A stretch of 64,000 bases of DNA from CAWAND01 sp963807065 (GTDB lineage: Bacteria; Chloroflexota; Anaerolineae; Anaerolineales; E44-bin32), in the NCBI GenBank assembly GCA_963807065.1, contig CAWDZQ010000003.1:1426001-1490000 (forward strand), given 5' to 3'. This document shows positions 36,070-43,220 of this stretch, one piece after another. The translations under genes were made by a program, and so were the position numbers. Under the pieces are notes generated by a model. The model made no database searches. It was given only the letters and a program-made list of their open reading frames with translations, and was not told the DNA's origin. The number at the start of each line of letters is the position of its first letter. Position 1 is the first letter of the stretch.

Positions 36070-36816
36070 ATGGGTTTTGACGACAAAGTGGCCATTGTCA
36101 CGGGTGCCTCCAGGGGAATCGGCCGGGCCATTGCGCTCGAGCTGGGTGGTCTGGGGGCCAAGGTGGTCGTCAATTACAACCGAAACCAAGCCGCCGCTGA
36201 CGAGGTGGCCCAGGCCATCCGGGCCGCCAAGGGCGAGGCGGCGGTCGTTCAGGCCGACGTGGGCGACTATCAGGCCGCCGAGGCGCTGGTCAAATTCGCC
36301 GTCGAGCAATTCGGCGGCCTGCACATTCTGGTTAACAATGCCGGAATCACCCGCGACGGACTGATCATGACCATGGCCGAGCAGGATTGGGACGACGTCA
36401 TCCAAACCAACCTCAAGTCCACCTTCAACTGCGCCAAGGCGGCCGTGCGCCATATGATGCGCAAACGTTACGGCCGCATCGTCAACATCACCTCCGTCGC
36501 TGGCCAGATGGGCAATGCGGGCCAAACCAACTACTCCGCCTCCAAGGCGGGACAGATAGGTTTCACCAAGTCCCTCGCCCGCGAGGTCGCCTCGCGCAAT
36601 GTGACGGTCAACGCCGTGGCTGCAGGGTATATTGAGACTGAGATCTGGTCGACTGTTCCGGAGAGCGCTCGGGAAGGGATGCTGGGGATGATCCCGCTTG
36701 GGCGCAAGGGCCAGCCCGAGGAAATTGCCAAAGCCGTGGCCTTTCTCGCCTCGGATGATGCAGCCTACATCACAGGTCACATCCTGACCGTGGACGGCGG
36801 CATGGCGATGTTCTAG
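36070..36816 (+). CDS. 3-oxoacyl-ACP reductase FabG-like
   Basis: The 248-residue short-chain dehydrogenase has the cofactor motif GASRGIGRAIAL, NNAGITRDG, the catalytic Ser in NITSVAGQMG, and YSASKAG with catalytic Tyr and Lys. The C-terminal GHILTVDGGMAMF is typical of FabG and of PhaB-like acetoacetyl-CoA reductases. FabG of type II fatty acid synthesis is the simplest reading, but no other fab genes lie nearby. GGGAGA precedes the ATG. Confidence 0.85.
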   Translation: MGFDDKVAIVTGASRGIGRAIALELGGLGAKVVVNYNRNQAAADEVAQAIRAAKGEAAVVQADVGDYQAAEALVKFAVEQFGGLHILVNNAGITRDGLIMTMAEQDWDDVIQTNLKSTFNCAKAAVRHMMRKRYGRIVNITSVAGQMGNAGQTNYSASKAGQIGFTKSLAREVASRNVTVNAVAAGYIETEIWSTVPESAREGMLGMIPLGRKGQPEEIAKAVAFLASDDAAYITGHILTVDGGMAMF

Positions 36817-36841
36817 CCGCGACCGACACCTAGGGATCAGC

Positions 36842-37219
36842 ATGGAAAACAATGGACCGGAGCACAACGATCATCAAGGGGCCACTACTATCGCCCCGGG
36901 CGTGCTCGTGACCATCGCCCAGCTCACGGCGCTCGGCGTGCCGGGCGTGGTGCGCTTGACCGCGCCGCCCGCCGGTATGAACCGCTGGTTCCGCCGCACG
37001 ACCGGCGAGGGAGTCATTTTGGGGGTCGATGAGGACAGCGTTTCGGTCGAGCTGCACCTCATCCTGACCCACGACGTCAATGTCCGCGAGGTCAGCCGTA
37101 AGGTTCAGCAAGACGTCGCCCGCGCCATCCAGGAGATGGTGGGGATGAAGGTGGATCGGATCGACGTCCACATTGAGGATATCGACTTCGACGACGCGCC
37201 ATCATCGGATAACGCCTGA
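36842..37219 (+). CDS. Asp23/Gls24-family protein
   Basis: The 125-residue protein matches the DUF322 alkaline shock protein family: TIAPGVLVTIAQLTALGVPGV and VSVELHLILTHDVNVREVSRKVQQDV with the C-terminal VDRIDVHIEDIDF. Such proteins are cytosolic, associate with the membrane in some Gram-positives and respond to envelope stress; the biochemical role is unclear. It precedes nusB, a placement common in Gram-positive genomes. Confidence 0.87.
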   Translation: MENNGPEHNDHQGATTIAPGVLVTIAQLTALGVPGVVRLTAPPAGMNRWFRRTTGEGVILGVDEDSVSVELHLILTHDVNVREVSRKVQQDVARAIQEMVGMKVDRIDVHIEDIDFDDAPSSDNA

Positions 37220-37267
37220 ACCCCATGGGACACCAATGATGACACCCGCCCCGGACGCCCCCCGCCC

Positions 37268-37708
37268 ATGAAGCGTGAACGACGCCGCATCCGGCAGATG
37301 GCGCTCCAGGCGCTGTACGAAATCGACTGCGTCGGCCACCGGCCGGAGGAGGTCATGGCGCGACAGATTGAATCCCAGCCCGACCTCAGCCAGGAAAGCC
37401 TGGATTTCCTTCGCCAGATGGTGCTGGGCACGCTGGAGTACGCCAATGCCCTCGACCGGTTCATTGCCGATTCAGCCCCCGAATGGCCGGTGGATCAGCT
37501 GGCGATCGTGGATCGGACGATCTTGCGCCTGGCGCTGTGGGAATTCGCCGTTTCGAGTGAGACTCCGCTCAAGGTGGCCATCAACGAAGCCGTGGAGATT
37601 GCCAAGCGCTTCGGATCTGAAAGCAGCCCACGCTTCGTGAACGGTGTGCTGGGTTCGCTTGCCGACCGCCAAGGAGACATTCGGCGACAACTTCAACCGA
37701 CAAGATAG
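37268..37708 (+). CDS. nusB: Transcription antitermination factor NusB
   Basis: The 146-residue helical protein binds boxA RNA with S10 during rRNA antitermination. It starts with RERRRIRQMALQALYEID and ends with the family signature VAINEAVEIAKRFGSESSPRFVNGVLGSLA. Length is typical. The ATG at 37268 has no obvious ribosome site; a spacing of 48 nt from the Asp23-like gene suggests a shared transcript. Confidence 0.94.
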   Translation: MKRERRRIRQMALQALYEIDCVGHRPEEVMARQIESQPDLSQESLDFLRQMVLGTLEYANALDRFIADSAPEWPVDQLAIVDRTILRLALWEFAVSSETPLKVAINEAVEIAKRFGSESSPRFVNGVLGSLADRQGDIRRQLQPTR

Positions 37709-37720
37709 CGTCGGTCCCCA

Positions 37721-38200
37721 ATGGAATTTCTCGGCGTAGGCCCCCTCGAACTGCTCGTCATCATCGTCATCGCATTGCTGGTGCTCGGTCCACAGGACCT
37801 GGCCAAGACCGCCCGCACGGCCGGGAAATTCCTGAACCGCATGTACCGTTCGGACGCGTGGAAAACGGTGACCCAGGCTTCGCGCGATCTGCGCGATCTC
37901 CCCAATCGGCTGGCGCGCGAAGCTGCCCTGGAGGAGCTGGACGAGGCGATCAAGAAGGGAAAGGCGCCGCCTCAGGTCGCTCCCGATGCTGTTGACTCGG
38001 ACCTGGAGGGCGGATTGGAGGCATGGCGTCCCGCCCCCAAGGGCGAGCCCAGCCGGCCGCGAGCCGACCAAGCCTTCGGTCCCACCCCGGGAGGCGTTCC
38101 CATGACCGGGCCCGACGAGCCGCAAGCTGGCGAAGCCTCGGAACAGGATGAAGCCGAGCCAACCGATGGGCCGGGCGACCCGCCCGAAGACCGGCCATGA
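37721..38200 (+). CDS. Twin-arginine translocase TatA/TatB-like protein
   Basis: The 159-residue protein has one N-terminal membrane helix (PLELLVIIVIALLVLGPQDL), the Gly-Pro hinge, an amphipathic helix (AKTARTAGKFLNRMYRS), and a long Pro/Glu/Asp-rich cytosolic tail. The LGPQDLAKTART pattern is closer to TatB, but with tatC directly behind it one protein may serve both roles. Its stop overlaps the tatC start. The system exports folded proteins. Confidence 0.85.
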   Translation: MEFLGVGPLELLVIIVIALLVLGPQDLAKTARTAGKFLNRMYRSDAWKTVTQASRDLRDLPNRLAREAALEELDEAIKKGKAPPQVAPDAVDSDLEGGLEAWRPAPKGEPSRPRADQAFGPTPGGVPMTGPDEPQAGEASEQDEAEPTDGPGDPPEDRP

Positions 38201-39078
38201 TCAAGCGTTTCTTCCGCCGGCTTTGGTCCCTGATCACGCTCCCCTTCCGCGGTCTGGCCTGGCCCTTCCGCAGAATCCGGGATTGGTTGCAACAGGAGCC
38301 GGAGGACACCTCCACGGCCGATGTGCTCTCGCGCAGCTTCGAACAACCGTCACTGCTTCTCGATCACCTTGACGCCCTGCGCCACCACCTGCTTAGGGCA
38401 GTGATCTTCCTGGTCCTGACCACTGGGTTGAGCTTCGCCTTTGTCAACCAGATCCTGGCCTGGCTGGCGGCACCCATCGGTGGCGTGCAGGCCCTGCAGT
38501 CGATCGAAGTCACCGAATCGGTGGGCGCCGTGATGCGGGTCTCGTTTATCACCGGCGTGGCGCTGGCCTTGCCCTACATCACCTTTGAGCTGTTCCTGTT
38601 CATCAACCCGGGCCTGAAGCCGAATGAGCGGATGATGATCCTCACGCTGCTCCCGGCAGCCAGCCTGTTTTTCGTCGTGGGCCTTCTGTTCGCCTACGAG
38701 ATTATGCTTCCGGCGGCGGTGCCTTTCCTGGTCCATTTCATGGGCATCCCCAGCCAGATAAGGCCCATGAGCTACATCCGCTTTGTGACCGGGGTCATGT
38801 TTTGGATTGGCGTCTCCTTCGAATTTCCCCTTGCGATGTATGCGCTGGCTATGCTGGGTCTGGTCAAGGCGAGGGCGTTGTGGAACGCCTGGCGGTTCGC
38901 CATGGTCGCCATCGCCGTACTGGCGGCCGTGATCACCCCCACCGTCGACCCGGTCAACATGGGCCTGGTCATGGCGCCGATGATTGTGCTCTACTTCCTC
39001 AGCATCGGCCTGGCAGCGCTCGCCCAACGCGGCAGAGCCCGAAACGCCCGGCGAGAAGAACGCACCCGCTCCGCCTGA
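38197..39078 (+). CDS. tatC: Twin-arginine translocase TatC
   Basis: The 293-residue membrane protein is the signal-peptide receptor of the Tat system. The conserved HLDALRHHLLRAVIF, YITFELFLFINPGLKPNER with the substrate-binding Glu, SYIRFVTGVMFWIGVSFEFPL and VITPTVDP are all present, giving six helices. An unusual basic N-terminal extension of about 55 residues (KRFFRRLWSLITLPFRGLAW) contains an extra hydrophobic stretch. The ATG overlaps the upstream tatA/B stop. Confidence 0.94.
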   Translation: MIKRFFRRLWSLITLPFRGLAWPFRRIRDWLQQEPEDTSTADVLSRSFEQPSLLLDHLDALRHHLLRAVIFLVLTTGLSFAFVNQILAWLAAPIGGVQALQSIEVTESVGAVMRVSFITGVALALPYITFELFLFINPGLKPNERMMILTLLPAASLFFVVGLLFAYEIMLPAAVPFLVHFMGIPSQIRPMSYIRFVTGVMFWIGVSFEFPLAMYALAMLGLVKARALWNAWRFAMVAIAVLAAVITPTVDPVNMGLVMAPMIVLYFLSIGLAALAQRGRARNARREERTRSA

Positions 39079-39123
39079 CCGGTTCGGCCCGCAGGCCCCC
39101 CAACTTTGGGCAACCAGGCTGGG

Positions 39124-39129
39124 TATAAT
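39124..39129 (+). promoter_or_regulatory. -10 box of terC
   Basis: TATAAT at 39124-39129, 38 nt before the ATG, without a clear -35 box. Confidence 0.45.
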
Positions 39130-39167
39130 CTCCGCCAGCCGGCCAACAAGCTCCACGGAGACCATCC

Positions 39168-39917
39168 ATGAGCGCACTGACGCAACCCGAAGTCTGGATC
39201 GCCCTGCTCACACTTACGGCGCTTGAGATCGTCTTGGGGATCGACAACATCGTCTTCATTTCGATCCTGTCTGGTAAGCTCCCGCCGGCGCAGCGCAATC
39301 GGGGAAGGCTTGTCGGCCTTGGCGCGGCCATGATCACCCGCATCCTGCTGCTGTTGTCGCTCGCCTGGGTCATCGGGCTCACCCACCCGTTCCTGACCGT
39401 GCTAGGTTTCGAATTTGCCGGGCGCGACGTGATCCTTATCGGCGGCGGCCTGTTCTTGCTGACCAAGAGTACCCAAGAGATTCACGACAAGTTGGAGGGC
39501 GAGGCAGGCAGCCGAGACACGGCGGCAGCCCCATCCTTTGCAGGCGTGATCGTCCAGATCGCGCTGCTGGATATCGTCTTCTCACTGGATTCAGTCATCA
39601 CCGCCGTGGGCATGGCGCGCGACCTCTGGGTCATGGTGACGGCCATCGTTGTGGCGGTGGGAATCATGATGGCCGCCTCGGGCTCGATCAGCCGCTTCGT
39701 GGAGGACCACCCCACGGTGAAGATGCTGGCACTGAGCTTCCTACTTCTGATCGGGATGTCATTGGTGGCCGAAGGCATGGGCCTGCATATCCCCAAGGCG
39801 TACATTTACTTCGCCATGGGATTTTCGGTCTTTGTGGAAGCCATGAACCTTCGCCTCCGAGGGCGGGGGGAAAAGCCGGTCCGGCTGCGGGAACCCTTCG
39901 TTCGAGACGAGGCCTAG
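39168..39917 (+). CDS. TerC-family membrane protein
   Basis: The 249-residue protein has seven to eight predicted helices and the TerC family motifs EIVLGIDNIVFISILSGKLP near the N terminus and DIVFSLDSVITAVGMA in the middle, whose Asp residues lie in the membrane. Family members are linked to tellurite resistance, manganese export and metalation of exported proteins. GGAG precedes the ATG. Metal specificity cannot be told from sequence. A Rex/CRP-like palindrome follows 11 nt after its stop. Confidence 0.88.
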   Translation: MSALTQPEVWIALLTLTALEIVLGIDNIVFISILSGKLPPAQRNRGRLVGLGAAMITRILLLLSLAWVIGLTHPFLTVLGFEFAGRDVILIGGGLFLLTKSTQEIHDKLEGEAGSRDTAAAPSFAGVIVQIALLDIVFSLDSVITAVGMARDLWVMVTAIVVAVGIMMAASGSISRFVEDHPTVKMLALSFLLLIGMSLVAEGMGLHIPKAYIYFAMGFSVFVEAMNLRLRGRGEKPVRLREPFVRDEA

Positions 39918-39928
39918 ACCGGATCGGT

Positions 39929-39946
39929 TTGTTAACTTCTTCACAT
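39929..39946. promoter_or_regulatory. Imperfect Rex/CRP-like palindrome, site C
   Basis: TTGTTAACTTCTTCACAT resembles the Rex core TTGTtAA-N4-TTCACAa. It lies after terC and 560 nt before the thiolase-like gene, so its target is unclear. Confidence 0.3.
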
Positions 39947-40505
39947 GTTGATCGGCGCCAGACCCGGGAACCGCCCTTGCCTATCGCTGTGCGCCGCCCG
40001 CGAAGCTCAGCCACTCGAAAGCCGCCCAACGGCGAGATCGCAAATCTAAGATTGGCCCAGCGGAAGGAATCCCCCCTTGGGGATGTCGTCAGTACGCCTC
40101 AGCGCCTGGCCGCCAAGGTTTTTGTATAATCCCCCCTCTCGCGTGAGCCGCTCCTCCCTGACCCACCTACACCATAACCTCGTCGACCGGAAGCAATCCA
40201 TCCACCCGTTGCCCGCCCGTGCCCGCCTGCTTGACTTCCTCCTGGTTCAGCTCATCCCCTTCGGGTAGATCACCCACCAGCGCAACCGGCAGATGGTTGA
40301 TCGTGACCAGCCTCTGCTCGCCGCCAACTTCGGCCATCGCGAGCGCGATCGGCCGCCGAGTCCGTGCTGGGCGATCATCCCGTGCCCGGTGGTGGATTCT
40401 GCGTATGGTGGCCAGCGGATGACCATCCGCTGGCGCCCGGAGACCGGCGGGGTACAATCAGATCGCTGCCTGCTCCGTTCGGAGCGTTGCGAAGGGAGAC
40501 CGCTG
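39947..40505 (+). other. Long 5' region of the second thiolase-like gene
   Basis: This 560-nt stretch holds two -10-like boxes, TATAAT at 40125-40130 and TACAAT at 40453-40458, neither with a good -35 box, and a short hairpin ATCCCC/GGGGAT near 40069. A small minus-strand ORF (40167-40337) is listed separately. Otherwise I see no gene. Confidence 0.4.
40167..40337 (-). CDS. Possible small acidic protein, unknown
   Basis: A 56-residue ORF begins MAEVGGEQRLVTINHLPVAL and continues with a soluble acidic sequence (GDLPEGDELNQEEV) ending LLPVDEVMV. Codon choice looks like that of real genes here, and it fills an otherwise empty minus strand. There is no clear ribosome site, and the frame stays open upstream for 40 more codons. 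I do not recognise it; chance is a real possibility in such GC-rich DNA. Confidence 0.3.
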   Translation of the reverse strand: MAEVGGEQRLVTINHLPVALVGDLPEGDELNQEEVKQAGTGGQRVDGLLPVDEVMV

Positions 40506-41870
40506 ATGCGCCCCGTTTATGCCCTTGCCGGGGGAGTTTCCAAGTTCGCCAAGGCGCGGCCGGACAAGACCTTTCAGGCGATTATCAAAGAAGCCTACGA
40601 CGCCGCCATCGCTGATCTTGGATTGGATTTCCCCGCTTTCACCGCCACAGTGGACGGCTCAGTGGCCTCGTACTTCTCGGATCACTTCTCGCGGCAATTG
40701 ATGGCCGGGATCATGGCCCAGGACTACCTGGGCCTCTGCCCCAAACCGAGCCACCGGGTCGAAGGTGGGGGCGCCACGGGAGGCTTGTGTTTCCAGGAAG
40801 CGTGGAAGTCGATCGCTTCGGGCCACATGGATGTTTGTGTCGCCTACGGCTTTGAGACCATGAGCCATGTCGAAACCTGGAAGGGCAACGAGTTCATCGC
40901 CCTGGCATCTGATGTTTCATGGGACTACCCTGTCGGCGGGTTCTACTCCGGCTATTACGCCATGATGGTCACGCGACACATGAAGGAGTTTGGCACCACC
41001 GTCGAGCAGATGGCACATATATCGGTGAAGAACCACATTAATGCCTTCCACAATCCGTACGCTCAGAAGCGCCACCGTTATTCCATCCAGGATGTGCGCC
41101 AGGCCCCGATGGTCGCCTGGCCGCTCACCCGCCTGGACATCTGCGTAATGTCAGACGGCGCTGCGGCGGTGGTCCTGGCGTCAGAAGATGGTCTCAAACG
41201 GCTCGAAGAAGTTGGAGCGACGATCTCGCGTCCACTCGTCCGGGTGGCCGGAATCGGGCGTGGAACGGACGCCATGCGCATGTCCGACCGGCCCCACCTC
41301 GACTACGACACCTTCATGCGCGACTACGCTACGGAGAAAGAGCGTGGCTCGGACGACACGCGGGCCTACTATCGGGGCCTGTGGGACCGTGGGACGCGGT
41401 ATCCAGGCGTGCACTCCTTCCGAGGGGGGCGAGTGGCGGGCAATATGGCCTACCGGCACGCGGGGGTGAACGATCCGCTGGGGGAATTGGACTTCGTGGA
41501 GCTTCACGATGCCTACACGTCTAGCGAACTCCAGACCTACGAGGATCTGGGGCTCTGCCGCTACGGCGAAGGGGGACCGTTCGCCGCATCCGGCAAAGCC
41601 TTCACGCCGGGATTGGACTACGGTCTGGAGCTTCCCGATGAGCCCATCTGCCCGGTCAATCCGTCCGGGGGGCTCATCGCCTGCGGGCATCCGGTGGGTG
41701 CCACCGGCCTGATGCAGGCAGTGTTTGCCACCTGGCAGCTCCAGGGAAGCATCGAGGCGCACTTCGGCGACCCCGCCCTGCAGATCAAGAACGCCCGTCG
41801 AGGGGCGATCCATTCGCACGCCGGGACGGGCACCTACATTTCCGTCACCGTGCTCGAAAGGGAGGCCTGA
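40506..41870 (+). CDS. Thiolase-like protein paired with DUF35, catalytic Cys missing
   Basis: The 454-residue protein has a thiolase fold of the SCP2/lipid-transfer type. The nucleophile block reads VEGGGATGG, with Gly89 (codon GGC) in place of Cys. The second catalytic region CGHPVGATG and the HDAY motif (ELHDAYTSSEL) are kept, while the usual C-terminal Cys/Asn-GG block is HSHAGTG. Thiolase-like partners of DUF35 proteins can act as retro-aldolases (as Ltp2 does in steroid side-chain loss), which do not need the Cys. It starts 3 nt before a DUF35 gene, with AAGGGAG before the ATG. Confidence 0.82.
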   Translation: MRPVYALAGGVSKFAKARPDKTFQAIIKEAYDAAIADLGLDFPAFTATVDGSVASYFSDHFSRQLMAGIMAQDYLGLCPKPSHRVEGGGATGGLCFQEAWKSIASGHMDVCVAYGFETMSHVETWKGNEFIALASDVSWDYPVGGFYSGYYAMMVTRHMKEFGTTVEQMAHISVKNHINAFHNPYAQKRHRYSIQDVRQAPMVAWPLTRLDICVMSDGAAAVVLASEDGLKRLEEVGATISRPLVRVAGIGRGTDAMRMSDRPHLDYDTFMRDYATEKERGSDDTRAYYRGLWDRGTRYPGVHSFRGGRVAGNMAYRHAGVNDPLGELDFVELHDAYTSSELQTYEDLGLCRYGEGGPFAASGKAFTPGLDYGLELPDEPICPVNPSGGLIACGHPVGATGLMQAVFATWQLQGSIEAHFGDPALQIKNARRGAIHSHAGTGTYISVTVLEREA

Positions 41871-41873
41871 CCC

Positions 41874-42422
41874 ATGGCGAAGCTGCCCAACAAACGCGCT
41901 GAAACGCTTGGTGGCTACATCGTCCACGGCATGCCCTTCCCCGTGGAGATCGATTCGGAGGCGCTCGCCTTCCTCAAGAAGCTGACCCCGATTCAGATCG
42001 AACAGACTTACAGCGTGACCTATCTGCATTCCTACGGACAGGACAGCCCATGGTTCGCTGGCGCCGCCAACAAGCACCTGCTGGCCAGCCGGGACCCCTC
42101 TTCGGGGTACACGTATGCCACGCCTCGAGGGCACGACATGGCATCCGGTGAAGAGACCGAATGGATCGACATCACCAACTTGCCGGCGCATGTCCACGCC
42201 TTCACCGTATGCCATTTCGGTTCGGAGGAGTTCCTGCCGGAAACCCCCTATGTGCTGGCGATGATCGAATTCGAAGGCGTGGACACGCTGTTTTTGACCC
42301 GCCTGATGGGTGTGGACCCCTCCCAGGCCAGCCTGGACTGGATCGGCATGCCAGTTCAACCCCATTTCCTGCGCAACAGCAAGCTCAAGCCCACCGACGT
42401 GTACTTCATCCCCGCCGGCTGA
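41874..42422 (+). CDS. DUF35-like OB-fold protein without zinc cysteines
   Basis: The 182-residue protein aligns with DUF35: an N-terminal helix, the segment LLASRDPSSGYTYATPRGHD where the first zinc pair would normally read CPSCG, and a C-terminal OB fold (HAFTVCHFG to MPVQPHFL). The cysteines of the ribbon are replaced by Asp and Ser, so the zinc site seems lost. It should form a complex with the thiolase-like protein directly upstream and may bind its acyl-CoA. An acyl-CoA synthetase and dehydrogenase lie 3-6 kb downstream. Confidence 0.78.
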   Translation: MAKLPNKRAETLGGYIVHGMPFPVEIDSEALAFLKKLTPIQIEQTYSVTYLHSYGQDSPWFAGAANKHLLASRDPSSGYTYATPRGHDMASGEETEWIDITNLPAHVHAFTVCHFGSEEFLPETPYVLAMIEFEGVDTLFLTRLMGVDPSQASLDWIGMPVQPHFLRNSKLKPTDVYFIPAG

Positions 42423-42434
42423 CGCAGGTCCGGA

Positions 42435-43220
42435 ATGACCCCAGCCATTTCTGACACCGCGCCGTCACTAGGGCAGTTGATCAACGTGTACAGGCCAAGC
42501 CGTCGACGGCAGCTCGGCCTGTGGGCTGTGCTGGCCGCGGGCATGACCGGCGCTCTGGTTTCGGCCTCCGCCGGCGGCTATCGATGGTATCTGGCCACCA
42601 CGCAGTACGGCCTTGCGGTGGTGGCGAAATGGTCCACGCCCTGGTTCGTCGCCGCGGCGGGTTTCGGTGCCCTGAGTGTGGTCATCTTGCTGGTGTTGTT
42701 TCGGGGGCGCCACCTAGAGGTCAGCCTGTACGGAGCAGGAATCGTTTACCAGCGTGGCCGCCGGCGAGTGAGCGTACAGTGGCAGGACATCCAACGGCTG
42801 CATGCGTCCGCCGTGAGATATGGTATCTTTGGGCTCATCTGGGGCGGTGAGATGGAGATCCGGCTCGATATTCGGGACGGTCAGCAAATCCGGCTCACCC
42901 GTTCGCTGGCCAATCTGTCCGACCTGGTGGAGAAGATCAAGCGCAACATCTACCCGCACCTGCTCGCGGGCTACACGCGGGCCTTCAACCAGGGCCAGTC
43001 CCTTGAATTTGGGCCGTTGACGCTCAACGGAGAAGGGGTGATGCGGGCCGGACGGTTGTTGCCATGGGCACAGCTGGCATCCGCCGACGTTGAGCGGGGC
43101 GTCCTGCGGCTTACGCCGGTCAAGGGCGGAAGCGGCCGCCGGGTGAAGCTCCCCGCTCATCAGATTCCCAACTTTGACGTTTGTCTTCAGCTCATCCAGA
43201 ATTTGGGGCAAAGGGCATGA
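42435..43220 (+). CDS. Membrane protein with PH-like cytosolic part, unknown
   Basis: The 261-residue protein has two N-terminal membrane helices (about 28-50 and 72-92), then a beta-rich soluble region in which two similar halves repeat the pattern of short strands around YGAGIVYQRGRRRVSVQWQD and GEGVMRAGRLLPWAQLASAD. This resembles bacterial PH-like domains, but I do not recognise the family. Its last codon overlaps the start of the large lipoprotein gene (ATGA), so both are likely made together. Confidence 0.7.
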   Translation: MTPAISDTAPSLGQLINVYRPSRRRQLGLWAVLAAGMTGALVSASAGGYRWYLATTQYGLAVVAKWSTPWFVAAAGFGALSVVILLVLFRGRHLEVSLYGAGIVYQRGRRRVSVQWQDIQRLHASAVRYGIFGLIWGGEMEIRLDIRDGQQIRLTRSLANLSDLVEKIKRNIYPHLLAGYTRAFNQGQSLEFGPLTLNGEGVMRAGRLLPWAQLASADVERGVLRLTPVKGGSGRRVKLPAHQIPNFDVCLQLIQNLGQRA

